Assembly (NCBI GenBank): GCA_016290835.1
Contig: JAEEVG010000006.1
Coordinates: 1-64,000, forward strand
Source of the DNA: Bacteroidales bacterium
GTDB lineage: Bacteria; Bacteroidota; Bacteroidia; Bacteroidales; UBA932
DNA length: 64,000 nt
Direction of reading: 5' to 3'
Made by a program: the position numbers and the translations under genes. This document shows positions 16,948 to 25,064 of this stretch, one piece after another. Every line of letters begins with the position of its first letter. Positions within the stretch are counted from its first letter, which is position 1. The notes beneath the pieces were generated by a model, which was not told where the DNA came from, did no database searches, and worked only from the letters and a program-made list of their open reading frames with translations.

Positions 16948-19473
16948 TTAGCGCATTCCGGCACCCATCCCGGCTCCACCACCCATCGTTGCACCGCTAC
17001 CGCCCATCAAACCGCCGTCCATGCTGTCAGATGCGCTCTCGATGTTGATGATATCATCGTTTTTGATGCTCTTGCGGGCGCTTTTGACACGGCTGCTGCC
17101 CTGTTTCCCGAAGCTCCAGCTGAGGCTGATGTTGAGCTGCTGCATCGGGATCACGTTGACGCTCACGGAGCGGAAATCCTTTCCGGAAGTATAGCTGCGC
17201 ATCTCCATTCCCTTGCCGCCGGTCAGCGGGAGCGTGTAGTTGATGCTGAGGCCGAGCCGGTCGTCGAGGAAGTTCTTGGTCAGGCCGACCATCGCCATGC
17301 CCATGCCGCTGTTCCAGCCCTGCAGGGAGTAGTTGCGGCCCATCGAGACGAGGTTGGCGCTCAGGCTGAAGTCGGCGGGCAGGGCCTGCTGGACGCCCAG
17401 CATCGCGTTGTAGCTCAGGCCGTTGTTGGACTGTCCGAGGACCTCGCTCCGGATGTCGTTCCAGGTCAGGCCGCCGTTGAGGAAAATGCGGGTCTTGGGA
17501 CTGGCGTTCCAGTTGATGAAGGTATTCAGGCCGGTCGCGCTGGTGCGGACGATGTTGCCGTAGGTCGTGTTCAGCAGGCCGTCTGCGTCATAGAAACTGT
17601 AGGAGGAGATGCCGCCTGCGACCAGTTGCTCGCGCAGGGTCAGGTTGACGGTCCACTTGGGGCTGTAGAGGTTGTAGACCAGGCTGACGGTGTGGCCGCG
17701 CTCGACGTCCAGGGAGCTGTTGCCGTAGCTGCGGGCGGTGGGGTCGGAGGTGTCCACGTACGGGTTGAGGTAGCTGATGCCCGGACGGCTGATGCGCATG
17801 TTGTAGGAGAGGCCGATGTTCTGGGTCTGGGTGATGTTGTACTGGAGGCTGGCCGTCGGGACCAGGCTGCCGTAGCCGGTGTTGAAGTTGTTACCCTGTC
17901 CGGAGGCATAGTTGACGTTCTGCCAGGTGTACTCATAGCGCACGCCGCCGAGGAGGCTGACCGGCCCGAGGGTGGCCTTGTATTCGGTGTAGAGGGCGCC
18001 GATGCGGTTGTAATAGTCATAATCCACGCTGGCGGCGGCGTTGTAGGCCCAGGCGCTGCCGTCCCAGAGGTATTGCTGCTGGTCGGAACTGTTGTGGCGG
18101 CTGATGAACTTCAGACCGGTGCTGAGGGTCCCGGCGGTGCCCAGGGGCGAGGTGAAATCGACCTGGAAGGTGTGCTCGCCGGAACGCTGCAGGCCGTCCG
18201 TGCGGCGGTTGGTGAGGTCCAGCCCGGAGGAAAGGGCGGTGCTGAAGCTGTTCTCGCCGAGGGTCTTGGAGGGCGTGAGGGAGAACTGGTAGGAGAAGAT
18301 GAGGCTGCGGGCCGGGTTGTCAGCCCAGAGGTGCTGGAAGTCCACGCTGGCATTGATGGAGTTGGAACTCATTTTCGTGGTGGAATTGCCGCTGTAGCTG
18401 AATTCCGTTCCGCCCAGTCCGCTGACCGTGGTGGAGGTCAGGCCGTTGCTCGTGCCGCCGAAATGCATCAGGCCCACGGTGGCGGAGATCAGATTCTGCG
18501 CATCGAACTCGTAGCTTGCGCTCAAGTTGCCCATTTCCATCGGATGAGTCATCGAGGATTCGCTGTGGGTCTTGGTCGAGCCGGCGGCGCTGTTCAGCAT
18601 TTCGCGGGTGACATCACTCGTACTGGCCGGCATCTTGTTGAACATCCCGTTGGAATTCAGGCTCCAGGAGAACTTGCCGCTCTGCTGGCTCAGGAAGAGT
18701 CCGCCGCCGCCCCCGCGGGTGTTGCCCATCAGGCGGACGGAGCCGTAGAAAGCATCCGAGAGGTTCTCCCCGCCCGTGGCCTCGCGGTTGGTCACGAGGT
18801 TGAGCACGCCGCCCACGCCCTCGGCGTCATAGCGGACGCCCGGGTTGGTAATGACCTGGATGTCCTTGACGAAACTCGCGGGCATCATCTTGAAAATCTG
18901 GGACGGGTTGCCGGAGAACATCTGACTGGGCTTGCCGTCCACGGTGACCTGGAAGCTGGAGGAGCCGTTGACGGTGATATTGTCCTGGCCGTCCACGGTG
19001 ACCATCGGGACTTTGCGGAGCATGTCCAGGACCGTGGCGGTCTTGGAGTCGACGTCGTTCTCGACATTGTAGGACAGGCGGTCCACTTCCATTTTGACGA
19101 GCGGACGCTGCGCGGTCACGGAGGCGCTCGCGAGGGCCTCGATGTCGTCTTCGATCAGGATGTCGCCCAGGTCGAGGCTTTCTTCGCCGTCGAGGGTGAA
19201 GAGGATCTTGCGCTCCTGCCGGCCGATGCCCGAGAAGAACAGGGTATAGGCGCCTTTGCCGTTGAGGACCTGGGAGAAGGTGCCGTCCAGGTCGGTGGTG
19301 GTGTAGGCGACCGGGTTGGCGCTGTCGTCGGCGCGGAAGAACTGGAGGACGGCCGCCGGTTCGCCCTGGCGGGTGAGGGCGTCGAGGACGTCGCCTTTGA
19401 CGATGGTGCGCTGTGCGAAGAGGGACGCGCTGCAGAGGACGGCGAGGGTCAGGGAGCTGAGAATTCGTTTCAT
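16948..19473 (-). CDS. TonB-linked outer-membrane beta-barrel protein (OMP_b-brl_3 type)
   Basis: 841 residues. A signal peptide (MKRILSSLTLAVLCSASLFAQ) is followed by a carboxypeptidase-regulatory-like Ig domain (22-105), a plug domain (about 115-215, VLDMLRKVPMVTVDGQDNITVNG; GVGGVLNLVTNREA) and a barrel of about 560 residues. No TonB box is obvious. After the last strand (QLNISLSWSFGKQG) there is a tail of about 45 residues, first basic, then Met/Gly-rich (GGLMGGSGATMGGGAGMGAG), which is unusual for a barrel that should end in an aromatic residue. It lies next to the LytS/LytTR pair but has its own promoter. The substrate is unknown. Confidence 0.85.
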   Translation of the reverse strand: MKRILSSLTLAVLCSASLFAQRTIVKGDVLDALTRQGEPAAVLQFFRADDSANPVAYTTTDLDGTFSQVLNGKGAYTLFFSGIGRQERKILFTLDGEESLDLGDILIEDDIEALASASVTAQRPLVKMEVDRLSYNVENDVDSKTATVLDMLRKVPMVTVDGQDNITVNGSSSFQVTVDGKPSQMFSGNPSQIFKMMPASFVKDIQVITNPGVRYDAEGVGGVLNLVTNREATGGENLSDAFYGSVRLMGNTRGGGGGLFLSQQSGKFSWSLNSNGMFNKMPASTSDVTREMLNSAAGSTKTHSESSMTHPMEMGNLSASYEFDAQNLISATVGLMHFGGTSNGLTSTTVSGLGGTEFSYSGNSTTKMSSNSINASVDFQHLWADNPARSLIFSYQFSLTPSKTLGENSFSTALSSGLDLTNRRTDGLQRSGEHTFQVDFTSPLGTAGTLSTGLKFISRHNSSDQQQYLWDGSAWAYNAAASVDYDYYNRIGALYTEYKATLGPVSLLGGVRYEYTWQNVNYASGQGNNFNTGYGSLVPTASLQYNITQTQNIGLSYNMRISRPGISYLNPYVDTSDPTARSYGNSSLDVERGHTVSLVYNLYSPKWTVNLTLREQLVAGGISSYSFYDADGLLNTTYGNIVRTSATGLNTFINWNASPKTRIFLNGGLTWNDIRSEVLGQSNNGLSYNAMLGVQQALPADFSLSANLVSMGRNYSLQGWNSGMGMAMVGLTKNFLDDRLGLSINYTLPLTGGKGMEMRSYTSGKDFRSVSVNVIPMQQLNISLSWSFGKQGSSRVKSARKSIKNDDIINIESASDSMDGGLMGGSGATMGGGAGMGAGMR

Positions 19474-19499
19474 ATCGTGTTCGTTTTTGTTTTCCGATG

Positions 19500-19507
19500 C
19501 AAAATTA
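19500..19507 (-). promoter_or_regulatory. -7 box upstream of the TonB-linked barrel gene
   Basis: TAATTTTG on the minus strand, 26 bases upstream of the ATG at 19473. No TTTG is found at the -33 position, consistent with a promoter that needs an activator. Confidence 0.55.
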
Positions 19508-19536
19508 TTTCAAGGACCGTGCGTGCCCGGAACCGT

Positions 19537-19607
19537 TTCGACGGATGCCCGGAGCTTTTCGACGGAGCGCCCTCCTGTTCGACGAAACCCTCTCTTCCTT
19601 CGACGAA
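19537..19607 (-). promoter_or_regulatory. Four phased direct repeats, putative LytTR operator
   Basis: The 9-mer TYCGTCGAA (minus-strand reading) occurs four times, at plus-strand starts 19537, 19558, 19578 and 19599, that is every 20-21 bp or two helical turns. The nearest copy lies 30 bp upstream of the -7 box of the barrel gene. LytTR regulators typically bind 9-bp direct repeats with about 21-22 bp periodicity, and a LytTR gene lies 3.6 kb away on the same strand. Confidence 0.6.
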
Positions 19608-19721
19608 TCACCCCCGGACAAACCCTCTCCGGGACGTTCCGGAGGCGGGTTTGCTTTTCCGGGAGGATTTTCGTAAATTCGCAAGATTTTCGAAATCTCA
19701 AAAGTTAGTTATCGTCATATC

Positions 19722-20951
19722 ATGAAAGATTCCATCATCATCCTTTGCGGCGGCGGCCCGGCTCCGGGCATGAACACCGTCGTGTGCTCCGTGGCCAAGA
19801 CCTTCCTGGCCGGCGGTTATCGTGTCATCGGCCTCCACGGCGGCTACAGCGGCCTCTTCAGCCCGAAGGCCCGTACAGAGGATTTCGATTTCTTCAAGGC
19901 GGACGCCTATTTCAATCGCGGCGGATCCTACCTCCAGATGAGCCGTTTCAAGCCCACGGACGAGGATTTCGAGAAGAATTTCAACCTCTCCCTGTTCACC
20001 GACAACAACATCAAGCTCCTGGTGACCGTCGGCGGCGACGACACCGCCTCCACGGCCAACCGCATCGCGAAGTTCCTGGAGAACAAGCAGTATCCCATCG
20101 CCAACATCCACGTTCCCAAGACGATCGACAACGACCTTCCGCTGCCGGACAATGCGCCGACCTTCGGTTTCAACTCCGCCAAGGATGAGGGTGCGCACAT
20201 CGCCCGCACCGTGTACGAGGATGCCCGCACCAGCGGCAACTGGCTGCTCATCAGCGCGATGGGCCGCAGTGCCGGACACTTGGCCCTGGGTATCGGCGAG
20301 GCCACGCACGCCCCGATGACGATCATCCCGGAGATGTTCAACAAGACCGACATCACCATCGAGAAGATCATCCGCCTCACCCTTTCGACCATCATCAAGC
20401 GCCGCCTGCTGGGCATCAGCTACGGTACCGTGGTCGTGGCCGAGGGCGTGTTCCACGATCTCGCCGCCGAGGACATCAAGGCCGCCGGCGTGTCGATGAC
20501 CTACGATGAGCACGGTCATCCCGAGCTGGGCAAGATCTCCAAGGCAGTCCTCTTCAACGAGTTGTTGGAGAAGGAGATGAAGAAGATCGGCTTCAAGGCC
20601 AAGACCCGTCCGGTGGAGATCGGCTATGATGTCCGCTGCCAGGACCCGATCGGCTACGATCTGACCTACTGCTCCGAGATGGCGATGGGTGTGTTCGAGC
20701 TCTTCAAGAAGGGCGAAACCGGCTGCATGGTCTATGTGGACGCTTTCGGCAATGCCAAGCCATTGTATCTGCACGATCTGCAGAATGCGGAGGGCAAGAT
20801 CCCGCCGCGGCGCGTCGATATCGAGGGCGGCACGGCCCAGAACTACTTCAACCACATCTGCCACTTCATTACCCCGGAGGATTATGAGGCAGCGAAGAAG
20901 TTCGTCCCCAACCCCGAAGCCTACGATTTCAAGAAGATCCTGAACTGGTAA
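19722..20951 (+). CDS. Phosphofructokinase, PPi-dependent type
   Basis: 409 residues. Contains CGGGPAPGMN, GGDD (TVGGDDTAST) and PKTIDND. A GGDD motif in place of GGDG and PKTIDND in place of PGTIDND mark the pyrophosphate-using or atypical subgroup, so the likely reaction is reversible PPi-dependent phosphorylation of fructose 6-phosphate. Typical ATP-type bacterial PFKs have about 320 residues. A second, ATP-type PFK is encoded at 57222-58193. The gene stands alone and ends in a clear terminator. Confidence 0.88.
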   Translation: MKDSIIILCGGGPAPGMNTVVCSVAKTFLAGGYRVIGLHGGYSGLFSPKARTEDFDFFKADAYFNRGGSYLQMSRFKPTDEDFEKNFNLSLFTDNNIKLLVTVGGDDTASTANRIAKFLENKQYPIANIHVPKTIDNDLPLPDNAPTFGFNSAKDEGAHIARTVYEDARTSGNWLLISAMGRSAGHLALGIGEATHAPMTIIPEMFNKTDITIEKIIRLTLSTIIKRRLLGISYGTVVVAEGVFHDLAAEDIKAAGVSMTYDEHGHPELGKISKAVLFNELLEKEMKKIGFKAKTRPVEIGYDVRCQDPIGYDLTYCSEMAMGVFELFKKGETGCMVYVDAFGNAKPLYLHDLQNAEGKIPPRRVDIEGGTAQNYFNHICHFITPEDYEAAKKFVPNPEAYDFKKILNW

Positions 20952-20971
20952 GACCCTGCCAGAATAGAAGA

Positions 20972-21004
20972 AGCCCGGAGCGCAGAGCCCCGGGCTTTCT
21001 TTTT
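20972..21004 (+). terminator. Rho-independent terminator after the PPi-type PFK
   Basis: Stem AGCCCGG/CCGGGCT followed by TTTCTTTTT. It lies between convergent genes and may serve the TrpB2 gene on the other strand less well. Confidence 0.8.
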
Positions 21005-21019
21005 AATGATGGTCGGAGA

Positions 21020-22333
21020 TCAGTCTCCGGTGTTGGCGAGGGTGCCGGCGAGGAACTGGTCGTAGGCGGTCATGTCCACCAGGCCATGGCCGGAGAGGTT
21101 GAAGAGGATGACTTTCTGTTCACCGCTCTCCTTGCACTTGTTGGCTTCCGTGATGGCAGCCGCGATGGCGTGGCAGGACTCCGGAGCCGGGACGATGCCC
21201 TCGGCCTTGGCGAAAAGCACGCCGGCGGCGAAGGAATCCAGCTGGCGGATGTCCACCGCCTCCATCAGGCCGTCCTTGACGAGCTGCGAGATGATCGCAC
21301 CGGCGCCGTGGTAGCGCAGGCCGCCCGCGTGGATGTTGGCGGGACGGAAATCGTGGCCCAGCGTGAACATCGGGATGAGCGGAGTCAGACCCGACTCGTC
21401 GCCGAAGTCATACCGGAACTCACCCTTGGTGAGCTTGGGGCAGGATGCCGGCTCGGCCGCGATGAAGCGGGTCTTCTTGCCCTCCAGGATTTTGTGGCGC
21501 ATAAAGGGGAAGGAGATGCCGCTGAAGTTGGAACCGCCGCCGAAGCAGCCGATGATGATGTCGGGGTATTCGCCCGCCATCGCCATCTGCTTCTCAGCCT
21601 CGAGACCGATCACCGTCTGGTGCAGGCACACGTGGTTGAGCACGGAGCCCAGCAGGTATTTGCAGTTCGGGGTGGTCATCGCCAGCTCTACCGCCTCGGA
21701 GATGGCGGTACCGAGCGAACCCTGGTGATTGGGATCGGCCGTGAGGATGTCCTTGCCCGCACGGGTGGACATCGACGGCGACGGGGTCACGAGGGCGTCG
21801 AAGACCTGCATGATGCTGCGCCGGTAGGGCTTCTGCTCATAGCTGATCTTGACCTGATAGACGGCGCAGTCCAGCCCGTAGAGATTCGCGGCGTAAGAGA
21901 GGGCGGCGCCCCACTGGCCGGCGCCGGTCTCGGTGGTGACGTTGGTCACGCCCTGCTGCTTGCAGTAGTAGGCCTGCGGGATGGCGGAGTTGAGTTTGTG
22001 GGAGCCCAGCGGGTTCACGCTTTCATTCTTGAAATAGATGTGTGCGGGCGTGCCGAGGGCTTCCTCGAGGCCGTAGGCGCGCACCAGCGGGGTGCAGCGG
22101 TAGTAGGCATATTTCTCGCGGACGTCCTCGGGGATGTCGATCCAGCGGTCGGTCTGGTTGACTTCCTGGCGGGCGCACTCTTCGGCGAACAGGGGATAGA
22201 GGTCTTCGGCCTTGATGGGCTGCTTGGTACCCGGGTGGATCATCGGCTGCGGCTTATTGACCATGTCAGCCTGGATGTTGTACCACTGGGTAGGGATTTC
22301 ACTCTCGGGGAGGATGAATCTTTTCTGTTTCAT
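21020..22333 (-). CDS. trpB2: TrpB2-type tryptophan synthase beta-like PLP enzyme
   Basis: 437 residues. The N-terminal extension (WYNIQADMVNKPQPMIHPGT) and IPEDVREKY mark the TrpB2 branch rather than classical TrpB. The PLP lysine is in NPLGSHKLNSA, the phosphate-binding glycine loop is FGGGSN, and TTETGAGQWG is the catalytic loop. It makes tryptophan from indole and serine, or acts on a related substrate; no trpA or other trp gene is nearby. It lies 22 bases downstream of the threonine aldolase gene on the same strand, so a link to serine/threonine or indole salvage is possible. Confidence 0.92.
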   Translation of the reverse strand: MKQKRFILPESEIPTQWYNIQADMVNKPQPMIHPGTKQPIKAEDLYPLFAEECARQEVNQTDRWIDIPEDVREKYAYYRCTPLVRAYGLEEALGTPAHIYFKNESVNPLGSHKLNSAIPQAYYCKQQGVTNVTTETGAGQWGAALSYAANLYGLDCAVYQVKISYEQKPYRRSIMQVFDALVTPSPSMSTRAGKDILTADPNHQGSLGTAISEAVELAMTTPNCKYLLGSVLNHVCLHQTVIGLEAEKQMAMAGEYPDIIIGCFGGGSNFSGISFPFMRHKILEGKKTRFIAAEPASCPKLTKGEFRYDFGDESGLTPLIPMFTLGHDFRPANIHAGGLRYHGAGAIISQLVKDGLMEAVDIRQLDSFAAGVLFAKAEGIVPAPESCHAIAAAITEANKCKESGEQKVILFNLSGHGLVDMTAYDQFLAGTLANTGD

Positions 22334-22355
22334 AATCCTGATATGGACGGGTTAA

Positions 22356-23393
22356 TTAATAATTGCAGTTGATGTAGGCTTCCAATGCGACGATGGCGGC
22401 GTCCGTGGTGGCCCAGCTCGTGCAGAAACGCACGGCTGCGTGGGTCTCATCCACGATCTGCCATCGCTCGACGCCGAACTCGACCGTGAGACGGTCGATG
22501 GCGCCGATCTCGAGAATGGGGAAAACCTGGTTGGTGGTGTTGTCGACAAGGAAAGGAATACCCTTGTGCTTGAAGGCCGCACGGATGCGGTCGGCGAGAC
22601 GGTCGGCGCGGCGCGCCAGGGAGAAGTAAAGTCCTTCGTTCATCAGGACTTCGTATTGGATGCCGAGCAGACGGCCTTTTGCGAGCATGCCGCCGTTCTG
22701 CTTGATGTTGTAGCGGAAATCCTCCGCGAGCTCGGAATTGGAGAAGACGACGGCCTCGCCGAAGAGGGCGCCCTGCTTGGTCCCGCCGATATAGAATACG
22801 TCGGCGATGGCGGGCAGGTCCTTGGGCAGCAGGTCGCAGCCGGAGGCCTCGAGGCCGTAGCCCAGGCGCGCACCGTCGATGAACAGCGGCAGCTCCCAGT
22901 TCCGGCAGACCTCCCGGATATCCAGCAGCTCCTGCTTGGTGTAGAGGGTGCCGAGCTCCGTAGGGAAGGAGAGATAGACCATCCCGGGCTGGACCATGTG
23001 CTCGCGGCTGAAGTCGCTGTGGTGCGCCTGCACGAAGTTGAGGATCTGCTCCGCGCTGATCTTGCCGTCCCGGGCGGGGAGAGCGAGCACCTTGTGCCCG
23101 CCGTGCTCCACAGCGCCGGTCTCGTGGACATGGATGTGGCCGGTCTCGGCGCAGACCACACCCTGGTAGGGCTTGAGCAGGGAAGAGATGACGGTGGCAT
23201 TGGCCTGTGTCCCGCCGACGAGGAAATGGACCGCGGCGTCGGGGCAGTCGAAGACATAGCGGATCATATCCGCCGCCCGCTCGCAATGCGGATCTTCTCC
23301 GTAGCCCAGGGTCTGCTCCAGGTTCGTCTGCCGGAGCGCCTCGAGAATCTGCGGAGCGCAGCCTTCCAGATAGTCGCTTTCGAAATGGATCAT
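22356..23393 (-). CDS. Low-specificity L-threonine aldolase-type PLP enzyme
   Basis: 345 residues, fold type I. Typical features are GGTQANATVISSLL, the His-containing VCAETGHIHVHETGAVEHGGHK, FIDGARLGYGL, and the PLP lysine in YIGGTKQGALFGEAVV. It cleaves L-threonine or allo-threonine to glycine and acetaldehyde. It is first in a two-gene unit with trpB2. Upstream on the minus strand TATGTTTA (23403-23410) is one base off the usual -7 box. Confidence 0.9.
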   Translation of the reverse strand: MIHFESDYLEGCAPQILEALRQTNLEQTLGYGEDPHCERAADMIRYVFDCPDAAVHFLVGGTQANATVISSLLKPYQGVVCAETGHIHVHETGAVEHGGHKVLALPARDGKISAEQILNFVQAHHSDFSREHMVQPGMVYLSFPTELGTLYTKQELLDIREVCRNWELPLFIDGARLGYGLEASGCDLLPKDLPAIADVFYIGGTKQGALFGEAVVFSNSELAEDFRYNIKQNGGMLAKGRLLGIQYEVLMNEGLYFSLARRADRLADRIRAAFKHKGIPFLVDNTTNQVFPILEIGAIDRLTVEFGVERWQIVDETHAAVRFCTSWATTDAAIVALEAYINCNY

Positions 23394-23490
23394 ACTACCT
23401 ACTAAACATAACCGAGCCGCAAGGTAAGAAAAAATAATTAATAATCACCCCCCGGCCGGACGATTTTTGTCACAAGCGCGACATGAAAAG

Positions 23491-23523
23491 AAAAAAGCCG
23501 CGATTCGCATCGCAGCTTTTTCT
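23491..23523 (+). terminator. Hairpin terminator-like site, possibly bidirectional
   Basis: AAAAAAGC and GCTTTTTC flank a CGAT/ATCG stem with loop TCGC. It has T runs on both strands, so it could stop leftward transcription from the GH43 gene. Confidence 0.6.
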
Positions 23524-23548
23524 CAATTCTAACCAAAATTATTAACCA

Positions 23549-23674
23549 ATGAAAATCTATTCGACTCTACTTATAGCAAGCACTGTGCCAAAACAAGAAA
23601 AATTTTGTTTTGAAAAAAATCACAAAGCCTTATACTCGAAATTTTCCAGGACCGCCCCGCCGCAGAGCAGGTAG
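23549..23674 (+). other. Short ORF with an ATG-proximal region like that of an exported-protein gene; possible remnant
   Basis: Upstream bases TTAACCA just before the ATG resemble starts of envelope genes in this phylum, and the first residues (MKIYSTLLIAS) could begin a signal peptide. The frame then becomes charged and runs 41 residues into the 3' end of the opposite-strand GH43 gene. It is probably a truncated leftover or chance. Confidence 0.2.
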
Positions 23675-24957
23675 GCCGGACGCAGGGCGAAAAAGCCCTG
23701 GTAATTGTTGTGGTGGTAGGAGGAGACATCCACATTCTCGGAGAGGCAGACCCAGTCCCCGCCGTCCTCGCGCTGCCAGAGACTGGCCTTGTTGCGCTCG
23801 TTGCGGATGCGCATTTCCAGACGGGACACTTCACTCTTGATGCCGAAGAAAGCCCGCTCGTTGTAGAAGAGGTACAGACCTGCCGCACCACCTTCCGGGA
23901 CGGAGAAGGAGGCGCTGATCTCATAGGCGGCATCGACCGCCGTCGCCGTCCGTAGCGTGCCGCCCTCGAAGCCGGGCTGCCAATTCGACCAGAGCAGCGG
24001 GTTGGAGAAATCCCGCAGGTAGGCGTAGTCGCCCTGCAGGCCGCCCTGCTCCCAGCGGGCGCCGTCCTTCTGCGTCAGCACGGGCCAGCCGTCGGCCGTC
24101 CATTCGACGCTCTCGATGATGGTGCTGCGGCCCAGGGTGTGGTAGCCGTTGCGGTAGGCGTGATAGACGATGTACCAGTTGCCGTCGGCGTCGTCCACCA
24201 GGGTGCCGTGCCCCTTGGACCACCAGGGCTCGTCGCCGGAATAGGTGTGCACCAGGGGGTTGTGCGGGCTGTTCTCCCAGGGGCCGAGGGCGGATTTGCT
24301 GCGTGCCACCACGCACATATGGCTCGTGACGGGTCCGGCCGTGCCGCCTTCTGCGCTGACGAGGTAATACCAGTCGCCCCGGCGGAGCAGTTTGGGCGAC
24401 TCGAGCCACATCCCCTCGGTCTCCCATTCGGCGGGATACTCCCAGCCGTCATAGACCTTTTGGGCCGGCCCCGCCGCGGCCAGCCCGTCGTCCGTCAGGG
24501 GCGTGAAGAAGCCGTTGTTGGTATAAAGGTAGCGCCGTCCGTCCGTGTCGATGACGTGGCCGGGGTCGATTCCGCCCACGTCCAGCTTGACCGGTTCGCT
24601 CCAGGGGCCCTCGATGCGCTCGGCCGTGACGACATAGTTCTCGCCGCGGCTGGTGGGATAGTAGATGTAGTAGCGCCCGCCCACCTTGCACAAGTCCGGG
24701 GCGAAGATGGAATAGTCCCCGTCCTCGACGGCCCTCGCGACGGGCTCCCAGTGCAGCAGGTCGGTGGAATGCCAGACCAGCAGGGCGGGGAAGTAGGTGA
24801 AGGCGGAGTGGGTCATATAGAAGTCCCGGCCGTCCCGCAGGATGGTCGGATCCGGGTAGTCGCCCGGGAAAATACAGGTCTTGATCGGAGTGGTCTTGGG
24901 GGCGCAGGCGCCGAGCAGCAGGACGGCGGCGAGCAGGGAGAGGAGAGGGTTTTTCAT
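23620..24957 (-). CDS. GH43 lipoprotein, arabinan/xylan-type glycosidase
   Basis: 445 residues with lipobox LGAC (Cys about 18). The five-bladed GH43 propeller shows GDYPDPTILRDG (catalytic base Asp about 34), GGIDPGHVIDTDG (modulator Asp) and MWLESPKLLRRGDWYYL (acid Glu). A C-terminal beta-sandwich (about 310-445, YEISASFSVPEGGAAGLYLFYNE) resembles the accessory domain of beta-xylosidase/arabinofuranosidase subfamilies. The substrate is probably an alpha-L-arabinofuranoside or beta-xyloside. It is transcribed divergently from the aldo/keto reductase pair. Confidence 0.88.
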   Translation of the reverse strand: MKNPLLSLLAAVLLLGACAPKTTPIKTCIFPGDYPDPTILRDGRDFYMTHSAFTYFPALLVWHSTDLLHWEPVARAVEDGDYSIFAPDLCKVGGRYYIYYPTSRGENYVVTAERIEGPWSEPVKLDVGGIDPGHVIDTDGRRYLYTNNGFFTPLTDDGLAAAGPAQKVYDGWEYPAEWETEGMWLESPKLLRRGDWYYLVSAEGGTAGPVTSHMCVVARSKSALGPWENSPHNPLVHTYSGDEPWWSKGHGTLVDDADGNWYIVYHAYRNGYHTLGRSTIIESVEWTADGWPVLTQKDGARWEQGGLQGDYAYLRDFSNPLLWSNWQPGFEGGTLRTATAVDAAYEISASFSVPEGGAAGLYLFYNERAFFGIKSEVSRLEMRIRNERNKASLWQREDGGDWVCLSENVDVSSYHHNNYQGFFALRPAYLLCGGAVLENFEYKAL

Positions 24958-24976
24958 CGCAGAATCATATTTCTTC

Positions 24977-24984
24977 CAAAAATA
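24977..24984 (-). promoter_or_regulatory. -7 box of the GH43 gene
   Basis: TATTTTTG on the minus strand, 19 bases upstream of the ATG. Confidence 0.55.
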
Positions 24985-25029
24985 CGGAAAAGCGGTGAAA
25001 ACAGATTCTTTTAATTCATTGATTTTTTA

Positions 25030-25037
25030 TACATTTG
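25030..25037 (+). promoter_or_regulatory. -7 box of the aldo/keto reductase genes
   Basis: TACATTTG, ending 27 bases upstream of the ATG at 25065; divergent from the GH43 promoter. Confidence 0.55.
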
Positions 25038-25064
25038 CAAAGAACCAGTAACCGTATAACCCTT

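Noticed and set aside
19537..19607. The four 9-bp repeats as replication-origin iterons
   Set aside because: Only four copies, no replication initiator gene or A/T-rich unwinding region, and a LytTR regulator nearby gives a better explanation.
15853..19725. 1290-residue open frame on the plus strand across the histidine kinase and barrel genes
   Set aside because: It spans two clear minus-strand genes and has no recognisable domains or start region.
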